Shown in pieces: positions 17,023 through 24,684 of a DNA stretch of 64,000 nucleotides. A program made the translations under genes and the position numbers. Location of the stretch: contig NZ_OY764866.1 of NCBI RefSeq assembly GCF_963668515.1, forward strand, positions 805,889-869,888, given 5' to 3'. Every line of letters starts with the position of its first letter. Position 1 is the first letter of the stretch. Under the pieces are notes generated by a model, which saw only the letters and a program-made list of their open reading frames with translations, searched no databases and was not told the DNA's origin. Source of the DNA: an uncultured Ilyobacter sp. Its GTDB lineage: Bacteria > Fusobacteriota > Fusobacteriia > Fusobacteriales > Fusobacteriaceae.

Positions 17023-17572
17023 GGATTAAAAGTTTCTACCCATATTTCATATTAAAGTATTGAATTTATCCGAAAACCTGTGTTACTTTCTTTTCTTGAT
17101 AAAAGAAAGTAACCAAAGAAAATCAAGAATTTTCAAATGTCTAGGAAGCCTATGTTTCTTTTAGCGCCTTTGTAAGCTACAGTCCTCGGTTCCCTGCGGA
17201 ACTTATTTTGTAGGACGGCTGAGTGCAGGTTCTTTCCTGTATAAGCCCTGCGACTTGAAAATTCAAAAAATCTTCTCTATGAAACTCTTCTCCTGTCTCT
17301 GTGTCTTCTGTGACCAAAAGATTTTGTTATTATTCGTGTTAATTTCCCTATCTTTTATTGGTGTTCATTCGTGATAAAATCTTTTGACTCTGATATCGCT
17401 CTCCTCCGTGATACTCTCTTCTTCTCTCTGTGTCCTCTGTAACCGAAAGGTTTTGTCTCTATTCGTGTTAATTTCTCTCTTTTATTAGTGCCCATTCGTG
17501 ACAAAATCTTTTGACTCTAATATTCAGATAAATTCAGTAGTTTATCTAAATTTCTTCCAAGTAATAAGTTTA
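17023..17572 (+). repeat. dispersed modular intergenic repeat, copy 2
   Basis: About 550 bp between the OmpA lipoprotein and the tatB-like gene, which are convergent; it ends a few bases before the tatB stop. The left end (AGTTTCTACC, then TATTGAATTTATCCGAA) and right end (TTCAGATAAATTCAGTA near 17524) form the same terminal inverted repeats as copy 1. The hairpin TTACTTTCTTTTCTTG with AAAAGAAAGTAA is at 17080-17111. The core from about 17123 holds the words GCTACAGTCCTCGGTTCC and TATAAGCCCTGCGACTTG. The CTCTGTG/ATTCGTG unit is present twice (about 17305 and 17435, period near 130 bp). No gene is present. Confidence 0.85.
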
Positions 17573-17577
17573 TTTTT

Positions 17578-17814
17578 TTATTCTCTACTGGACAATTCTG
17601 CAGACTCAGGTATATCTCTATCCTCTTTAGCCTCTTCTTCATCGGCTAGTTTTATGAAATCATCCTTCATCTTATTGACATCACTGCATGTTTTTTTCAG
17701 TTCACTATAGAGTTGTCCTATTCTTTTGAAAAATTTAGGCAGATCTTCTGGTTTTACAACTACCAGAATAACCACCAAAATAATAATAATCTCTGTAAAT
17801 CCCAATCCAAACAT
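17578..17814 (-). CDS. tatB: TatB-like twin-arginine translocase subunit
   Basis: 78-residue protein. It begins MFGLGFTEIIIILVVILVVV, a short periplasmic start plus one membrane helix with the Glu that is conserved in TatA/B. KPEDLPKFFKRIGQLY then gives the hinge and amphipathic helix. A charged tail follows (DEEEAKEDRDIPESAE). The KPEDLP hinge and the FGLGFTE start favour TatB over TatA, but the two cannot be split with certainty at this length. It is the last gene of the leftward redox operon, only 2 bp after tatC. Confidence 0.8.
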   Translation of the reverse strand: MFGLGFTEIIIILVVILVVVKPEDLPKFFKRIGQLYSELKKTCSDVNKMKDDFIKLADEEEAKEDRDIPESAELSSRE

Positions 17815-17816
17815 AT

Positions 17817-18560
17817 CTACTCTCCAAACTTAAATATTTTTGCCACTAGAATAGCCAAAAAGTACAGTATCACAAGAGGAAGTGCCAATCCTACCTGACT
17901 CACCACATCTGGCGGTGTCACAACTGCCGAAACTATAAATATTAAAACAATAATATATCTGCTAGCTGCAAGAGCCGTCTTTCTCTTTATGATATTAAAT
18001 GCCATTAACAGCACAAAAACTATAGGGCTCTGAAACCCGATAATAGACCAAAATACAAAATATAAAGCATAAAATAAATTGGTATTGTAATTCAATAGGA
18101 GTCCCACATCCTGAGGTATAAAGTCACTGTCTGTCAAAAATTTAATTGAGATGGGAAGTATCTTAAAATATGACAAATAAATACTCATTATTACCAATAT
18201 AAAACTACAGATCAGTGCCGCCGCAAGGCATCTCTTCTCCTTTATGTTTAAGGCTGGAAAAATAAAGGCTACAATGTTATAGATATGCAAAGGCATCGAA
18301 AGAATAAGCCCCATAATCAGGGATATTTTAATTTTCGTTGTCATCCCTTCAACTATGGAGTTCACAAATAGCTTATTCTCTCCGCCGCTGGGTATAGAGG
18401 AGTAAAATTTAATGAACAGATCTACAATCTGATTGTGAATAGCAAATGCCACGACAACAAATATTGCAAAACTAATCAGTGAAATAATAAGCCTTTTCCT
18501 AAACTCCTTAAGATGTTCAAATATATGCATATACTTATCTGATGCTGCATTTGCTTCCAT
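17817..18560 (-). CDS. tatC: Sec-independent protein translocase TatC
   Basis: Inner-membrane receptor for twin-arginine signals. The 247-residue product has the characteristic start HIFEHLKEFRKRLIISLI and the FVNSIVEGMTTKIKISLIMGLILSMPLHIYN region. Six hydrophobic segments follow, including a late segment with SAVVTPPDVVSQVGLALPLVILY, the conserved TPPD motif. It lies 3 bp after tatA and 2 bp before the tatB-like gene. Its place directly behind a flavoprotein with a Tat signal suggests the translocase serves that enzyme, and perhaps all Tat substrates of the cell. Confidence 0.95.
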   Translation of the reverse strand: MEANAASDKYMHIFEHLKEFRKRLIISLISFAIFVVVAFAIHNQIVDLFIKFYSSIPSGGENKLFVNSIVEGMTTKIKISLIMGLILSMPLHIYNIVAFIFPALNIKEKRCLAAALICSFILVIMSIYLSYFKILPISIKFLTDSDFIPQDVGLLLNYNTNLFYALYFVFWSIIGFQSPIVFVLLMAFNIIKRKTALAASRYIIVLIFIVSAVVTPPDVVSQVGLALPLVILYFLAILVAKIFKFGE

Positions 18561-18563
18561 TGC

Positions 18564-18728
18564 CTATACTTCTCCGTCTTTTTTTATCTCTGTTTTTTCT
18601 TCATCTTTTATTGCTTTATTAAACTCTCTTCTTGCCTCTCCCACTGATTTAGCTAACTTCGGTATTGCTGATGACCCAAATACAAGGACTACTATAGCCA
18701 AAACGATCAATAATTCTGTTGAACCCAT
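18564..18728 (-). CDS. tatA: TatA twin-arginine translocase pore subunit (54 residues)
   Basis: Start at 18728 and stop TAG at 18564-18566. The protein opens MGSTELLIVLAIVVLVFGSS and continues AIPKLAKSVGEARREFNKAI: one membrane helix, an FG-type hinge and an amphipathic helix, exactly the TatA plan. It is at the short end for TatA, with a brief charged tail. A GGAGG site precedes the ATG. It lies 39 bp after the Tat-signal flavoprotein and 3 bp before tatC. Confidence 0.9.
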   Translation of the reverse strand: MGSTELLIVLAIVVLVFGSSAIPKLAKSVGEARREFNKAIKDEEKTEIKKDGEV

Positions 18729-18767
18729 TATCTTTTCCTCCTTTTAAATAAAAAATTAAGATTGAAT

Positions 18768-20438
18768 CTATCCATTTACCGGTACTTTAGACAGCTTCAT
18801 GCTTCCGTCTTTGCCTTTTTCGATTACAACCCAGGCCAGCCAATCATTGTCATTTGTTTTAGGATAATCCTCTCTGTAGTGATTCCCTCTGCTTTCTGTC
18901 CTAAACAATGACGCCTTTAGCTTCATCTCTGCATTTAAGAGCATATTCCTGGTTTCGTGTACCAGCCTCAATTCATGGGCATCACTTGCCATCATTTTAT
19001 CTGCAAAGTGATCTCTGAAAAACTCTATATTTTTAAGAGCGGCTTTTAGTCTGTCTTCTTTCTTTATGTACAAGACATAATATGGAATCGTGTTAAATTT
19101 TAACATCTGTGTCACCCATGAAGGATCATATCCTTTTTCCAGCTGTCTAGGTGCAAACATCTCTTCTTTTACAGCTTTGATGATAGAATCATCGATCTTT
19201 ACCATATCAGCTGTTTTTATATATTCAGCTCCCACTTCTCCTGCCAAGGCTCCCTGTGTTGCAGAACCCGATAGAGCAAATCCGATTACTCCTACATACT
19301 TGCCTCCTACCAGCATAGATGACAGGCAGTCCCCTGCTGCAAATAGCCCCTCTATATTGGTTCCGCATTTGGCATCAGTTGGGAAAAGTCCCTCACTCTT
19401 GTGAACTCCCATTCCTGCTGTAGATCCTCCTATAGGATCACCGTCACCCATTCCTGGTGGTTTCCCTCCTCCCATTCCAGTAGATTTTTCTCCAGAGTTT
19501 TCTTTCTCAGATGGAGTTCCTTCTCCATCACTTTTTCCGGGAGGTCCCATTGTAACTGGTATATTGGCTGCATGTGCACTGTGATATATATTGAGGTCCA
19601 GTCCCATTCCATTTGCTTCTGGTCCTCCAACTTTCATGATTCCGGTTTTCCATTGATTTTTCCAGTTTCCCCAGCAATATCCAGGGTTATCAGATCCAGT
19701 AAAATGAGTGTCTACAAACTCTTTTCCTGAAATTTTTCCACCTATTCTATAGGCCATGACATCCCCGTCACTTGTCAGTGAACGTACTTGAAAACCATTT
19801 GGTTTAAATGCCCCGGCTCCGGTGCAGAGAATCACAGATTTAGCCTTTATAACTATAGCCTTTTCACTGTCTAATTTAAATCCCACTGCTCCTGCCACTT
19901 TCCCGTCTTTTTCAAGAAGTGTAGTCAGCATGGTTCTTTCTATTATTTGAATTCCTTCACTATGAATTTTTTCTCTGAGAACCTTACCAAAACCAACCTT
20001 TGTGGCTCCCCATGACTTCATCTCTTCATATATCTCTTTAGAATAATCCATTAGCAGATCCAGATATTCTGGTCTGTGTATTCCCTCAGTATTTGTGGCC
20101 ATATTTTTATGCCATGTAGCTCTGTCATCTCCGTTGGATTCGTCAAATACAGCAAATCCATTGGCAAAAGGAGTCTGTCCGGATCTTCCCACACTTCCCT
20201 TATCTACAAGTACCACCTTGGCTCCATTTCTGCTGGCTCTTAGAGCCGCAAATACACCTGCGATACCTCCGCCGATCACCAGAATATCTGTTTCCTGTTC
20301 CAGTGCATTTTCCATCAGCTGTGAGATCTCTTTAGGTGACCTGTTCTTTATAAGTCCTGCTGCTATGGCTGCACCTGCTACACCTATACCAAGAGCACCC
20401 TTAATAAATGCCCGTCTATTAACATACATCTTTTTCAC
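18768..20438 (-). CDS. Tat-exported FAD-binding reductase (fumarate reductase/AprA-like), paralogue 1
   Basis: 556-residue flavoprotein predicted to act outside the cytoplasmic membrane. It starts with a twin-arginine signal (NRRAFIKGALGIGVAG, Arg8-Arg9, then an Ala-rich segment). The FAD loop is DILVIGGGIAGVFAAL, followed by GSVGRSGQTPFANG, ILCTGAGAFKPNGFQV and GLFAAGDCLSSMLVGG. The C-terminal active-site motif is RTESRGNHYREDYP, as in FrdA/SdhA/AprA flavoprotein subunits. There is no His at the covalent-FAD position (GRSGQTP instead of RSHT), so FAD is probably bound non-covalently. Residues 298-337 are a Gly/Pro/Met-rich insert before GGSTAGMGVHKSEG. The substrate is unknown. Two close paralogues lie upstream and tatAC downstream. 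Confidence 0.85.
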   Translation of the reverse strand: MKKMYVNRRAFIKGALGIGVAGAAIAAGLIKNRSPKEISQLMENALEQETDILVIGGGIAGVFAALRASRNGAKVVLVDKGSVGRSGQTPFANGFAVFDESNGDDRATWHKNMATNTEGIHRPEYLDLLMDYSKEIYEEMKSWGATKVGFGKVLREKIHSEGIQIIERTMLTTLLEKDGKVAGAVGFKLDSEKAIVIKAKSVILCTGAGAFKPNGFQVRSLTSDGDVMAYRIGGKISGKEFVDTHFTGSDNPGYCWGNWKNQWKTGIMKVGGPEANGMGLDLNIYHSAHAANIPVTMGPPGKSDGEGTPSEKENSGEKSTGMGGGKPPGMGDGDPIGGSTAGMGVHKSEGLFPTDAKCGTNIEGLFAAGDCLSSMLVGGKYVGVIGFALSGSATQGALAGEVGAEYIKTADMVKIDDSIIKAVKEEMFAPRQLEKGYDPSWVTQMLKFNTIPYYVLYIKKEDRLKAALKNIEFFRDHFADKMMASDAHELRLVHETRNMLLNAEMKLKASLFRTESRGNHYREDYPKTNDNDWLAWVVIEKGKDGSMKLSKVPVNG

Positions 20439-20453
20439 CTCGTTTATTTGAAT

Positions 20454-22064
20454 TTAAACAATCAACTTTTTAAAATCATCCACATTAAATTTTTCAAGTT
20501 TCATACTGCCATCATCATTTTTCTGCATAACAACCCAAGCTAGCCAGTCTTTATCATTACTGTCTGGGTAGTCTTCCCTGTAATGGTTACCCCTGCTCTC
20601 AGTTCTAAAAAGTGAAGATCGAAGTTTCATCTCAGCATTGAGAAGCATATTTTTTACTTCATGTGCTTTTCTTAAGTCATGTAGATCTTCTGCCCTTAAA
20701 TTTGGTAAAAAGTGATCTATATAAAATTCAACCATTGTAAGTGCCGATTCTAATCTATCTTTATCTTTTATAAATAGGACATAATATGGTGTTAAAACTC
20801 CTTGTATTAAGTGCTCAATCCATCCAGGTGAATATCCTTTTTCATTATTCAAGGGCTCAAACATCTCATTAATAGCTGCTGAGATTTTCGAGTCCAAAAT
20901 ATTTATAAAAGATTTTCCTTTTACATATTTCGCTGCTACCTTCCCTGCAACGGCTCCCTGTACAGCAGAACCTATTGAAGAAAACCCTACAACACCGTTG
21001 TATATGGGTCCAACTAACATGGAAGAGAGACAATCTCCTGCTGCATATAATCCTTTTATATTCGTTGCACATTTATCGTCACTGGGAAATAATCCTTCAG
21101 CCTTATGAACACTAAGCCCAGCAGATGCTCCTCCTACCATACCTCCTGACATTTCCGGAGGTGCTCCTCCTTCTCCCGGTTTTCCCTCAGATTCTTTCCC
21201 CATTGGTGGTCTATCACCTTCAGGTCTTTTATCCATAGGTGGTTTATCTCCACCAGGCGGCGGACCTTCAGGTCTTTTCATTTCTACTGGAATCAAGCCC
21301 TTATGTGCCTCTATAGCCGAACTTAAATCAAGTGCCATACCTCCGCCATCAACTGGCCCAGCAATTTCTTTTGGAAGTCCCATGCTCCACTTTCTCTGAA
21401 ATGGTAGTCCCCAACAATATGCAGGTGTTTCATTATTTGTATCATGTGTATCTACGAACTCTTTCCCGGAAATTTTAGCACCTATTCTATAAGCCATGGC
21501 ATCTCCATCAAATGTCAGCGAATAAACTTGAAAACCATTTGGTTTGAAGCCACCGGCTCCTGTACACAAAATCACTGCTTTAGCTTTAATAACTACAGCT
21601 TCTTCTCTGTCCAGCTTAAAACCTGTAGCACCAGCAATATGACCATCCTCTTCCAATAATGTTGTTACCATTGTTCTTTCGATAACTTTGATATTACTAT
21701 TAGCAAGTAATTTATCTCTGAATACTTTACCAAAACCTGTATCGGTAGCTCCCCACTTTTCTAGATCATTATAGATCTCTTTAGAGTAATCCATGTACAT
21801 ATCTAGATATGCCGGGTTATTTAATTTTTTAGAATTTTCTTCTAATATTCGGTGCCAGTTAGCTCTGTCATGGCCTGCCTCTTCATCAAAAATTGTCATT
21901 TCACTTGCAAAAGGTGTTTGACCTGATCTTCCGATACTTCCCTTATCAACCACAACTACTTTTGCACCAGCTTCAGTTGCTCTAGTAGCTGCAAACACAG
22001 CTGCTATTCCACCGCCAATAACTAATACATCAGTACTGTATATATTTTTCGAATAATTCGTCAC
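20454..22064 (-). CDS. FAD-binding reductase (fumarate reductase/AprA-like), paralogue 2
   Basis: 536 residues, with no signal peptide, so cytoplasmic unless carried out with a partner. The order of motifs matches paralogue 1: VLVIGGGIAAVFAAT, GSIGRSGQTPFASEM, KISGKEFVDTHDTNN, GLYAAGDCLSSMLVG and RTESRGNHYREDYP. The insert is at residues 263-311 and is rich in Pro, Gly, Lys, Glu and Met (RPEGPPPGGDKPPMDKRPEG is part of it). Homology resumes cleanly at GGASAGLSVHKAEGLFPSDD, so the insert is in frame and real. It is nearer to paralogue 3 than to paralogue 1. It lies 103 bp after paralogue 3 and 15 bp before paralogue 1. Confidence 0.85.
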   Translation of the reverse strand: MTNYSKNIYSTDVLVIGGGIAAVFAATRATEAGAKVVVVDKGSIGRSGQTPFASEMTIFDEEAGHDRANWHRILEENSKKLNNPAYLDMYMDYSKEIYNDLEKWGATDTGFGKVFRDKLLANSNIKVIERTMVTTLLEEDGHIAGATGFKLDREEAVVIKAKAVILCTGAGGFKPNGFQVYSLTFDGDAMAYRIGAKISGKEFVDTHDTNNETPAYCWGLPFQRKWSMGLPKEIAGPVDGGGMALDLSSAIEAHKGLIPVEMKRPEGPPPGGDKPPMDKRPEGDRPPMGKESEGKPGEGGAPPEMSGGMVGGASAGLSVHKAEGLFPSDDKCATNIKGLYAAGDCLSSMLVGPIYNGVVGFSSIGSAVQGAVAGKVAAKYVKGKSFINILDSKISAAINEMFEPLNNEKGYSPGWIEHLIQGVLTPYYVLFIKDKDRLESALTMVEFYIDHFLPNLRAEDLHDLRKAHEVKNMLLNAEMKLRSSLFRTESRGNHYREDYPDSNDKDWLAWVVMQKNDDGSMKLEKFNVDDFKKLIV

Positions 22065-22167
22065 TTTAACCTCCTTTCAAGCATTTAAAAAATATAAACT
22101 TGCGAGTTCTTAAAAAGAGCTTCGAATATGTTTTGAATTTTTATGAAGTCATTTTTTTATGATTTAA

Positions 22168-23769
22168 TCATTTTTTATAATCATTTCTATTGAATTTTTC
22201 CAGTTCCATCTCGCCCTTATTATCCTGTTGAATAACAACCCAAGCAAGCCAGTTTTTATCATCACTTTCCGGGTAATCTTCCCTGTAATGATTCCCTCTG
22301 CTTTCAGTTCTGAAAAGTGATGATCTCAGTTTCATCTCTGCATTGAGAAGCATGTTTTTTACTTCGTGTGCTTTTCTCAAATCATGAAGATCCTCCGCTT
22401 TTAATTCCGGTACAAAATGCTCTCTGTAAAACTTAACCATTGTAAGTGCAGATTCCAATCTTTTTTTTTCTTTTATGTACAATACATAATAAGGTGTCAA
22501 AATTCCTTGCATCAAGTGCTCAACCCATCCTGGAGAATATCCTTTTTCATTATTTAAAGGTTCAAACATCTCATTAATTACATTTGTTATTTTTTCATCA
22601 CTAATATTTTTTATAATTTTATTACTTACATATTTTGCAGAGGCTTCTCCTGCAACAGCACCTTGTACAGCTGACCCCATTACAGAAAATCCACCTACTC
22701 CATTATAAATAGGTCCAACCAGCATAGAAGACAGGCAGTCTCCAGCTGCGTATAATCCCTTGATATTAGTTGCACACTTATCATCACTTGGAAATAATCC
22801 TTCAGCCTTATGTACACTGAGTCCTGCTGATGCTCCTCCGACAGGATGCTCTGGACGACCTCCTTTTGGACGATCTCCCTCTCCATCTTGACTTTTAGGT
22901 GGTCCTTGATGCCCATCTGATTTTTCACCATCTGGTGGGCCCTGTTTCCCATCTCCTCCACCTGGAGGCGGCCCATCTGGCCTCGGCGTATCCACAGGAA
23001 TTAAACCCTTATGTGCCTCAAGAGCTCCAGTAAGATCAAGAGCCTGACCTCCACCGTCCATAGGTCCTTCTGTTAATTTTGGAAGTCCCATACGCCACAT
23101 ACCCTGCCATTGCCCCCAGCAGTATGCAGGGGAATCAGGATCATTGTCATGTGTATCTACAAACTCTTTCCCGGAAATTTTTGCTCCTATTCTATAAGCC
23201 ATTGCATCACCATCAAAAGTCAATGAGCAAACTTGAAAACCATTTGGTTTAAATGCACCAGCTCCTGTACATAAGATTACTGATTTTGCCTTTACAACTA
23301 CAGCTTCTTCTTTATCCAACTGAAAACCTATCGCCCCTGCAACAATACCATTCTCCTCGAGAAGTGTGGTAATCATTGTTCTTTCTATAACTTTTATGTT
23401 CTTATCATTCAGTAGTTTTTTTCTTAATACTCCACCAAATCCGATACCAGTTGCTTTCCATTTTTCCAACTCTTTATATATCTCTTTGGAATAATCCATA
23501 TATGAATCTAAATATGCAGGATTATTCAGTTTTTTAGAATTTTCTTCTATTATTCTGTGCCATTCATCTCTTTTATGACCAAGCTCTTCATCAAAAATAG
23601 ACATAGCACTGGCAAAGGGTGTCTGCCCAGATCTTCCTACACTGCCTTTATCTACGACTATAACTTTTGCACCATTTTTAGTAGCTCTAGTTGCTGCGAA
23701 AATGGCGGCAATCCCTCCACCGATAATTAATATATCTGTACTATACTCTTGTTTTGTATAGGCTATCAT
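22168..23769 (-). CDS. FAD-binding reductase (fumarate reductase/AprA-like), paralogue 3
   Basis: 533 residues without a signal peptide. It has the same framework as the two downstream paralogues: ILIIGGGIAAIFAAT, GSVGRSGQTPFASAM, ILCTGAGAFKPNGFQV, GLYAAGDCLSSMLVG and RTESRGNHYREDYP. Residues 261-310 form a Gly/Pro/Asp/Lys-rich insert (beginning TPRPDGPPPGGGDGKQ). It follows the two-cluster ferredoxin by 23 bp, so the ferredoxin is likely its direct partner, as AprB is to AprA. Its substrate cannot be told from sequence. The presence of three paralogues suggests a multi-subunit flavoenzyme or three related substrates. Confidence 0.85.
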   Translation of the reverse strand: MIAYTKQEYSTDILIIGGGIAAIFAATRATKNGAKVIVVDKGSVGRSGQTPFASAMSIFDEELGHKRDEWHRIIEENSKKLNNPAYLDSYMDYSKEIYKELEKWKATGIGFGGVLRKKLLNDKNIKVIERTMITTLLEENGIVAGAIGFQLDKEEAVVVKAKSVILCTGAGAFKPNGFQVCSLTFDGDAMAYRIGAKISGKEFVDTHDNDPDSPAYCWGQWQGMWRMGLPKLTEGPMDGGGQALDLTGALEAHKGLIPVDTPRPDGPPPGGGDGKQGPPDGEKSDGHQGPPKSQDGEGDRPKGGRPEHPVGGASAGLSVHKAEGLFPSDDKCATNIKGLYAAGDCLSSMLVGPIYNGVGGFSVMGSAVQGAVAGEASAKYVSNKIIKNISDEKITNVINEMFEPLNNEKGYSPGWVEHLMQGILTPYYVLYIKEKKRLESALTMVKFYREHFVPELKAEDLHDLRKAHEVKNMLLNAEMKLRSSLFRTESRGNHYREDYPESDDKNWLAWVVIQQDNKGEMELEKFNRNDYKK

Positions 23770-23792
23770 ACTTACTGCACCACCTTTTTTTA

Positions 23793-24008
23793 TTAACTCC
23801 AGCTGAGTACAAGCTTTCCATTTTTTTCAGCTGTCAATTCCATGGCATCGTAGGGACAATAGTAGACACATAGATTACAGAGCTGACAGTCATCAGGGTA
23901 TTTTACAGTAGCTAGACCAGTTTCTTTATCCATTCTAAGTACATCACAAGGACATGCTAGTATACATTCACCACAAGCTTTACACTTATCATTAATCACT
24001 TTGATCAT
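23793..24008 (-). CDS. two-[4Fe-4S] ferredoxin (AprB-like)
   Basis: 71-residue iron-sulfur protein. It has two full cluster motifs: CKACGECILACPCDVL (CxxCxxCxxxCP) and CQLCNLCVYYCPYDAM. The start MIKVINDKCKAC and the short tail LVLSWS are like the small beta subunits that serve AprA/FrdA-type flavoproteins. There is no signal peptide. It lies 23 bp upstream of paralogue 3 and 199 bp downstream of the lipoprotein gene, a gap that holds a strong hairpin. A role in passing electrons to or from the flavoproteins is inferred from context. Confidence 0.88.
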   Translation of the reverse strand: MIKVINDKCKACGECILACPCDVLRMDKETGLATVKYPDDCQLCNLCVYYCPYDAMELTAEKNGKLVLSWS

Positions 24009-24162
24009 TTTAATCCTCCTAAAAATAAAATTATTATATTTTCACCTTCAGTCTCATAACCCAAAGTGCTTTAATTTTTCTATTATAATCTCAGACTGAG
24101 TTTTGAATTTATGAGGATGGAAATCCAAAACTCTATTTTATCTCAATATAGTTTTATGGCTG

Positions 24163-24200
24163 GTAGTTCTAAGTACAGTTAAAGCTGTACTTAGAACTAC
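24163..24200. other. perfect 16-bp inverted repeat within the redox operon
   Basis: GTAGTTCTAAGTACAG (24163-24178), a 6-nt loop, and its exact complement (24185-24200). It lies 7 bp beyond the lipoprotein stop codon. Neither side has a T-run, so it is not a typical terminator. It is better read as an mRNA 3'-end stabiliser or processing hairpin, or a protein-binding palindrome. Confidence 0.7.
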
Positions 24201-24207
24201 TGAAAAC

Positions 24208-24606
24208 TTATTGTCTCGGAGGTCTTTGATCCTCATCAGGAGCAAACAAACCTTCTACAGTTTTCTTATAAGTTTCGTATTGACTATCTGTAAGTAAAGG
24301 TTTTATTTTTGAATCTCTTGCTTTTACAAGTGGCTCAATCTCTTCTCTAGCTGGCGGCATCTGCGAACTTTTTAGTTTACTTTCAAAGGAAGTTTTGAAA
24401 TCATCTAAAATAACCTGTATTTTAGCTTTTACACTGCTCGTAACATTTAACCCAGCATAAAAATCCTCCTCTGAAATCTTTTCAAATCTTGGAGGTCTAT
24501 TATTCATTCCCCCTGAAGAATTTCCCATTCCTGTTGAAGCATTGGCACATGCTGTAATTGTGGCCAGTGATACAACTAAAACTAATGTTTTTAATGATTT
24601 TTTCAT
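24208..24606 (-). CDS. small lipoprotein, Spy-like helical fold possible
   Basis: 132 residues with a lipoprotein signal and lipobox ending ATITAC (Cys20). The next ~20 residues are Gly, Met, Asn and Pro-rich (STGMGNSSGGMNNRPPRF), echoing the composition of the inserts in the three flavoproteins. The rest is predicted helical: NVTSSVKAKIQVILDDFK, PPAREEIEPLVKARDSKI, PLLTDSQYETYKKTVEGLF. The 'PLLTDSQYETYKK' pattern resembles the LTxxQ repeat of Spy/CpxP-type periplasmic proteins. A periplasmic accessory or chaperone for the exported flavoprotein is a reasonable guess; the function is unknown. It is second in the redox operon. Confidence 0.7.
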   Translation of the reverse strand: MKKSLKTLVLVVSLATITACANASTGMGNSSGGMNNRPPRFEKISEEDFYAGLNVTSSVKAKIQVILDDFKTSFESKLKSSQMPPAREEIEPLVKARDSKIKPLLTDSQYETYKKTVEGLFAPDEDQRPPRQ

Positions 24607-24684
24607 AATTACCCTCTCCTTTTTTATTAAATAGGTCTCTTAAATTATTGATTTTACTACTTTATATATAAATAATTTAAAGTC

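Noticed and set aside
17023..17572. Insertion sequence (IS element)
   Set aside because: Terminal inverted repeats are present, but no transposase frame is found in any copy or next to one; kept as a non-autonomous repeat.
19428..19547. Frameshift or assembly error causing the low-complexity segment in flavoprotein 1
   Set aside because: All three paralogues have a similar insert at the same place and homology resumes in frame on both sides.
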